Shown in pieces: positions 4,695 through 6,528 of a DNA stretch of 6,528 bases (positions within the stretch are counted from its first letter, which is position 1; each line of letters opens with the position of its first letter). Below the pieces are notes generated by a model, which did not search any database, was not told the DNA's origin, and saw only the letters and a list, made by a program, of their open reading frames with translations. The translations under genes and the position numbers were made by a program. The stretch is from assembly GCA_964420365.1 (NCBI GenBank), contig CAYQTA010000041.1, forward strand, positions 1-6,528, read 5' to 3'. This stretch comes from JAMOQA01 sp964420365. GTDB taxonomy: Bacteria > Acidobacteriota > Polarisedimenticolia > J045.

Positions 4695-6044
4695 ATGTGG
4701 TGGCGTCGTGGTGAGAACGAGGTGAACGAGACGGGAGCGGGCGCTCCCCCGGCCGGCCCGGGAATCGGGCCGTCGATCCCGGTCGCCGGGCAGCGCGGCC
4801 GCCAGGCCAGCACCCTGCCGCCGCCGGCGCCGATGCCGATGACGGGGGGCAGCTTCATCATCGACGGGATGGGCACGATCCTCGCCTTCGATCGGGCGAT
4901 GGAACGGCTCACGGGCTGGGACGCCCTCGAGGTCGTCGGCAGGCCGAAGGACCTCGGCTTCTACGACGCCCCGGACGAGCACGGCATCCGCCGCTACCGG
5001 CCCCGCCCCCTGTTCGAGGGCCACCTGCCCCGGGTCGACCGCAGCCAGCGGATGAACCTGGTGCTCAACCGGAAGGACGGGGCCCGCCTCGAGGCCGAGG
5101 CGGTGGTCAGCCCCCTCGGGCCGAAGTCGAACCGCTACTCGGTGGAGATCCAGCGGATCGTCGCCCGGAGCGCCCCGGTGACGCCGGGCTCCGAGCCGGG
5201 GATCGACCCGCTGACCCGCCTGCCGAACGCGCAGGTGTTCCGCGCCCGGCTCGAGCAGGCCTGGGCCGCGGCGCGGGTCTCGGGCCGGCCGCTGGCGATG
5301 CTCCTGATCGACGTCGACCGGTTCGGGGAAATCAACGAGACCCACGGGCGCGAGGAGGGCGACCGGCTGCTCAAGAAGCTCGCCGGCATCCTCCAGGCCA
5401 CCGTGCGCCAGACCGACCTGGTCGCCCGGCTCCAGGAAGACGACTTCGCGATCCTCCTCGAGAACACCGGGCGCGGCGACGCGCGCCACGTCGGCGGCCG
5501 GATCCGCAAGACCGTCGAGCAGTTCGCGTTCGCGAAGCCCGGCGGCACCGGGGAGCTGCGCCTGACCGTCAGCATCGGCGTCTCCTGCTGGCCGGCCGAC
5601 GGCGAGAGCCCGGCCGAGCTGCTCCGCCGGGCCCGCGAGGCCCTCGACGAGGCGCACCGCCTCGGGCGGAACCGCGTCTGGTGCTACGTGCGGCGCCCGC
5701 GCGTGGCCGTGCAGGTACCGGTCTACTTCGACGGCCCCGGAGGACACCTCCTCGGGATGAGCCGGGACCTGTCGAACTCCGGGATCTTCGTCGAGACGTC
5801 GGACAACCTCCAGCCCGGGATGCGGGTCAGCCTGGTGTTCCGCCTGCCGGGCCAGGCCCAGCCGATCCGGGTCGCCGGGCGGGTTGCCCGCAAGGTTCCC
5901 GCCGGCGAGGGGGTGAACCCGACCCCGCCCGGGCTCGGCATCGAGTTCGAACGGTACTCCCCGGAGGACCGCTGGCGCCTCGAGTCGTTCCTGCACCAGG
6001 CCCGCATGGAAGGGTCCCGGAACGGGGAACCGGTGGCGCCGTGA
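4695..6044 (+). CDS. PAS-GGDEF-PilZ c-di-GMP signalling protein with degenerate GGDEF site (449 aa)
   Basis: This is a cytoplasmic protein with no membrane segment or signal peptide. Residues 1-50 are a Pro/Gly-rich linker. A PAS domain spans about 51-157 (SFIIDGMGTILAFDRAMERL, then RKDGARLEAEAVVSPL). A GGDEF domain spans about 168-331: DPLTRLPN at 171-178, DVDRF at 206-210, Asn214, Asp223, SIGV at 293-296 and GRNR at 324-327. The signature aligned with GGDEF is QEDDF (247-251). The Lys normally following DxDxF is Gly211, and the Lys before the GRNR motif is His321. The allosteric RxxD is present (RQTD, 238-241) at the canonical five-residue distance. A PilZ domain spans about 333-437, with DLSNSG (358-363) matching (D/N)xSxxG; the N-terminal arginine motif is only RRPR (333-336) instead of RxxxR. 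I infer a c-di-GMP sensor or effector with weak or no cyclase activity. GGGAGG at 4682-4687 is 7 nt from this ATG; the in-frame GTG at 4692 is only 4 nt away. Confidence 0.93.
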   Translation: MWWRRGENEVNETGAGAPPAGPGIGPSIPVAGQRGRQASTLPPPAPMPMTGGSFIIDGMGTILAFDRAMERLTGWDALEVVGRPKDLGFYDAPDEHGIRRYRPRPLFEGHLPRVDRSQRMNLVLNRKDGARLEAEAVVSPLGPKSNRYSVEIQRIVARSAPVTPGSEPGIDPLTRLPNAQVFRARLEQAWAAARVSGRPLAMLLIDVDRFGEINETHGREEGDRLLKKLAGILQATVRQTDLVARLQEDDFAILLENTGRGDARHVGGRIRKTVEQFAFAKPGGTGELRLTVSIGVSCWPADGESPAELLRRAREALDEAHRLGRNRVWCYVRRPRVAVQVPVYFDGPGGHLLGMSRDLSNSGIFVETSDNLQPGMRVSLVFRLPGQAQPIRVAGRVARKVPAGEGVNPTPPGLGIEFERYSPEDRWRLESFLHQARMEGSRNGEPVAP

Positions 6045-6113
6045 GGCCCCGGAACGCGGACGAGCACCCGAAGACGGGGGACGACGCGCAGACGACCTGA
6101 CGCCGGACGCTCC

Positions 6114-6143
6114 CTGCCGGGCCCTTCCGCCTTCGCCCGGCAG
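6114..6143 (+). terminator. Hairpin after the PAS-GGDEF-PilZ gene (possible terminator 1)
   Basis: A perfect 9-bp stem, CTGCCGGGC (6114-6122) with GCCCGGCAG (6135-6143), encloses a 12-nt pyrimidine-rich loop, 69 bp after the stop at 6042-6044. It has no T-tract. It probably protects the 3' end or acts with the second hairpin downstream. Positions 6045-6113 contain nothing I can identify. Confidence 0.45.
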
Positions 6144-6157
6144 CGATGTCCTCCCGG

Positions 6158-6190
6158 GGGCCGCGCGATGCGCGCGGCCCTCACCTTGTT
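6158..6190 (+). terminator. Hairpin after the PAS-GGDEF-PilZ gene (possible terminator 2)
   Basis: A perfect 10-bp stem, GGGCCGCGCG (6158-6167) with CGCGCGGCCC (6171-6180), has ATG as its 3-nt loop. The following TCACCTTGTT is moderately T-rich. Stem strength and position about 115 bp after the stop make this the better of the two terminator candidates. Confidence 0.55.
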
Positions 6191-6212
6191 CCCACGGGAC
6201 CCGTTCCCACGG
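6188..6212 (+). repeat. Short direct repeat GTTCCCACGG
   Basis: GTTCCCACGG occurs at 6188-6197 and again at 6203-6212, a 15-bp period. The small palindrome ACGGG-A-CCCGT (6194-6204) overlaps both. It lies between the probable terminator and the REP-like array. No function is evident. Confidence 0.4.
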
Positions 6213-6242
6213 TCCGGGCTGCCCACGCCGGCGGCGGCACGG

Positions 6243-6332
6243 CGCGCCGCCCGGGCCGCCTCCCGGCGGCCCCTACGAGAGACCCGCATCGCCTGCCGGC
6301 GACCCCACGCGACGCGCGTTTCCAGGGCTCCT
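6243..6332 (+). repeat. Intergenic repeat copy A (90 bp compared)
   Basis: This segment matches 6439-6528 over 90 bp with a single mismatch (C6297 versus T6493), at an offset of 196 bp. It contains a minus-strand REP-like hairpin (6253-6276) and a second small stem, TCGCC (6289-6293) / GGCGA (6298-6302). The single difference falls in the four-base loop of that second stem. Because the other copy is cut by the window edge, the true repeat length is unknown and may equal or exceed the 196-bp period. Confidence 0.85.
6253..6276 (-). repeat. REP-like unit, minus orientation (copy A)
   Basis: Read on the minus strand this is GTAG, then an 8-bp stem GGGCCGCC / GGCGGCCC around a GGGA loop. A GTAG foot next to a GC-rich palindrome is the hallmark of REP sequences mobilised by REP-associated tyrosine transposases (RAYTs). 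The family link is inferred from form alone; no transposase gene is in this window. Confidence 0.6.
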
Positions 6333-6340
6333 GCGGGGGA

Positions 6341-6363
6341 TTTCGTTGGGGGTTTCGTAGGGG
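6341..6363 (+). repeat. Short tandem repeat TTTCGTWGGGG beside the REP-like unit
   Basis: TTTCGTTGGGGG at 6341-6352 is followed directly by TTTCGTAGGGG at 6353-6363. The second copy runs into the GTAG foot of the plus-oriented REP-like unit, so the first may be a degenerate duplication of its left edge. Confidence 0.5.
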
Positions 6364-6380
6364 CGGCCGGAAGGCCGCCC
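6357..6380 (+). repeat. REP-like unit, plus orientation
   Basis: GTAG (6357-6360) is followed by an 8-bp stem GGGCGGCC (6361-6368) / GGCCGCCC (6373-6380) around a GGAA loop. It is inverted relative to the unit at 6253-6276, and together they form a BIME-like pair spanning 128 bp. Over 28 bp including flanks (6253-6280 against the reverse complement of 6353-6380) 24 bases match. Two of the four differences are a paired C-G to G-C exchange that keeps the stem. Confidence 0.62.
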
Positions 6381-6438
6381 GCCGGTCCCGAACGCGCACG
6401 ACGCCGCGGTCCGCGTCGCCCCATGATGCGCGGCGCTC

Positions 6439-6528
6439 CGCGCCGCCCGGGCCGCCTCCCGGCGGCCCCTACGAGAGACCCGCATCGCCTGCTGGCGACC
6501 CCACGCGACGCGCGTTTCCAGGGCTCCT
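6439..6528 (+). repeat. Intergenic repeat copy B, truncated by the window end
   Basis: This is the second copy of the 6243-6332 repeat, identical but for one base. It includes a minus-oriented REP-like unit at 6449-6472 (same stem GGGCCGCC / GGCGGCCC and GTAG foot). Just before it is an extra stem, GCGGCGC (6430-6436) / GCGCCGC (6440-6446), which in copy A is reduced to GGCGCGCC. The matching plus-oriented REP-like unit, if present, would lie beyond the window at about 6553-6576. Confidence 0.82.

Noticed and set aside
4638..5996. Minus-strand open frame (452 codons) antisense to the PAS-GGDEF-PilZ gene
   Set aside because: The plus strand encodes three recognisable domains; the antisense translation shows only GC-driven composition.
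6243..6528. CRISPR array or IS element ends
   Set aside because: There are only two long copies with no unique 30-40 bp spacers between short repeats, and no transposase gene lies in the window. The GTAG hairpins in inverted order fit REP/BIME-like repeats better.
6158..6528. tRNA or rRNA gene in the gene-free 3' end
   Set aside because: The stems present are simple GC hairpins; no cloverleaf, T-loop GTTC-type core in context or rRNA-like sequence was seen.

Overview
This is a very GC-rich (about 70% by eye), gene-dense bacterial window. The gene families do not fix a phylum. A PAS-GGDEF-PilZ signalling protein, an exported C69 dipeptidase and GC-rich intergenic palindromes would suit several high-GC, often uncultured, lineages, so I leave the taxonomy open.

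Layout. The window opens with the last 45 codons of a TatD-family metal-dependent hydrolase. About 250 bp of non-coding DNA follows, holding a pair of near-identical 17-bp repeats and a leader hairpin. Next is a small exported protein made almost entirely of His/Asp/Gly and then Cys/Gly repeats, probably a metal-binding polypeptide. It ends at a good intrinsic terminator and faces a convergent C69-family dipeptidase on the minus strand. That dipeptidase has a signal peptide whose predicted cleavage would expose the catalytic cysteine. A 107-bp divergent control region with a perfect inverted repeat separates it from a plus-strand pair of unrecognised genes: a six-helix membrane protein, then, 9 bp downstream, an Arg-rich soluble protein with a CX2CX4CXH motif. 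After a 104-bp spacer rich in hairpins comes a PAS-GGDEF-PilZ protein. Its GGDEF active site is degenerate (QEDDF), its I-site RxxD is intact, and its PilZ domain is only half canonical. Two hairpins close this transcription unit.

The last 290 bp are non-coding and highly structured. I read them as REP-like units (GTAG foot plus an 8-bp GC stem) set head to head as a BIME-like pair. A second copy begins 196 bp downstream and runs off the window. The stems show a compensatory C/G to G/C change, so the fold seems to be maintained.

How the genes relate. The two unrecognised genes very probably form an operon. The PAS-GGDEF-PilZ gene follows them but is separated by possible termination and promoter structure, so a functional link is not shown. 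The strongest targets for a second look are the REP/BIME-like array, the His/Cys repeat protein, the degenerate c-di-GMP protein and the unknown membrane/zinc-motif pair.
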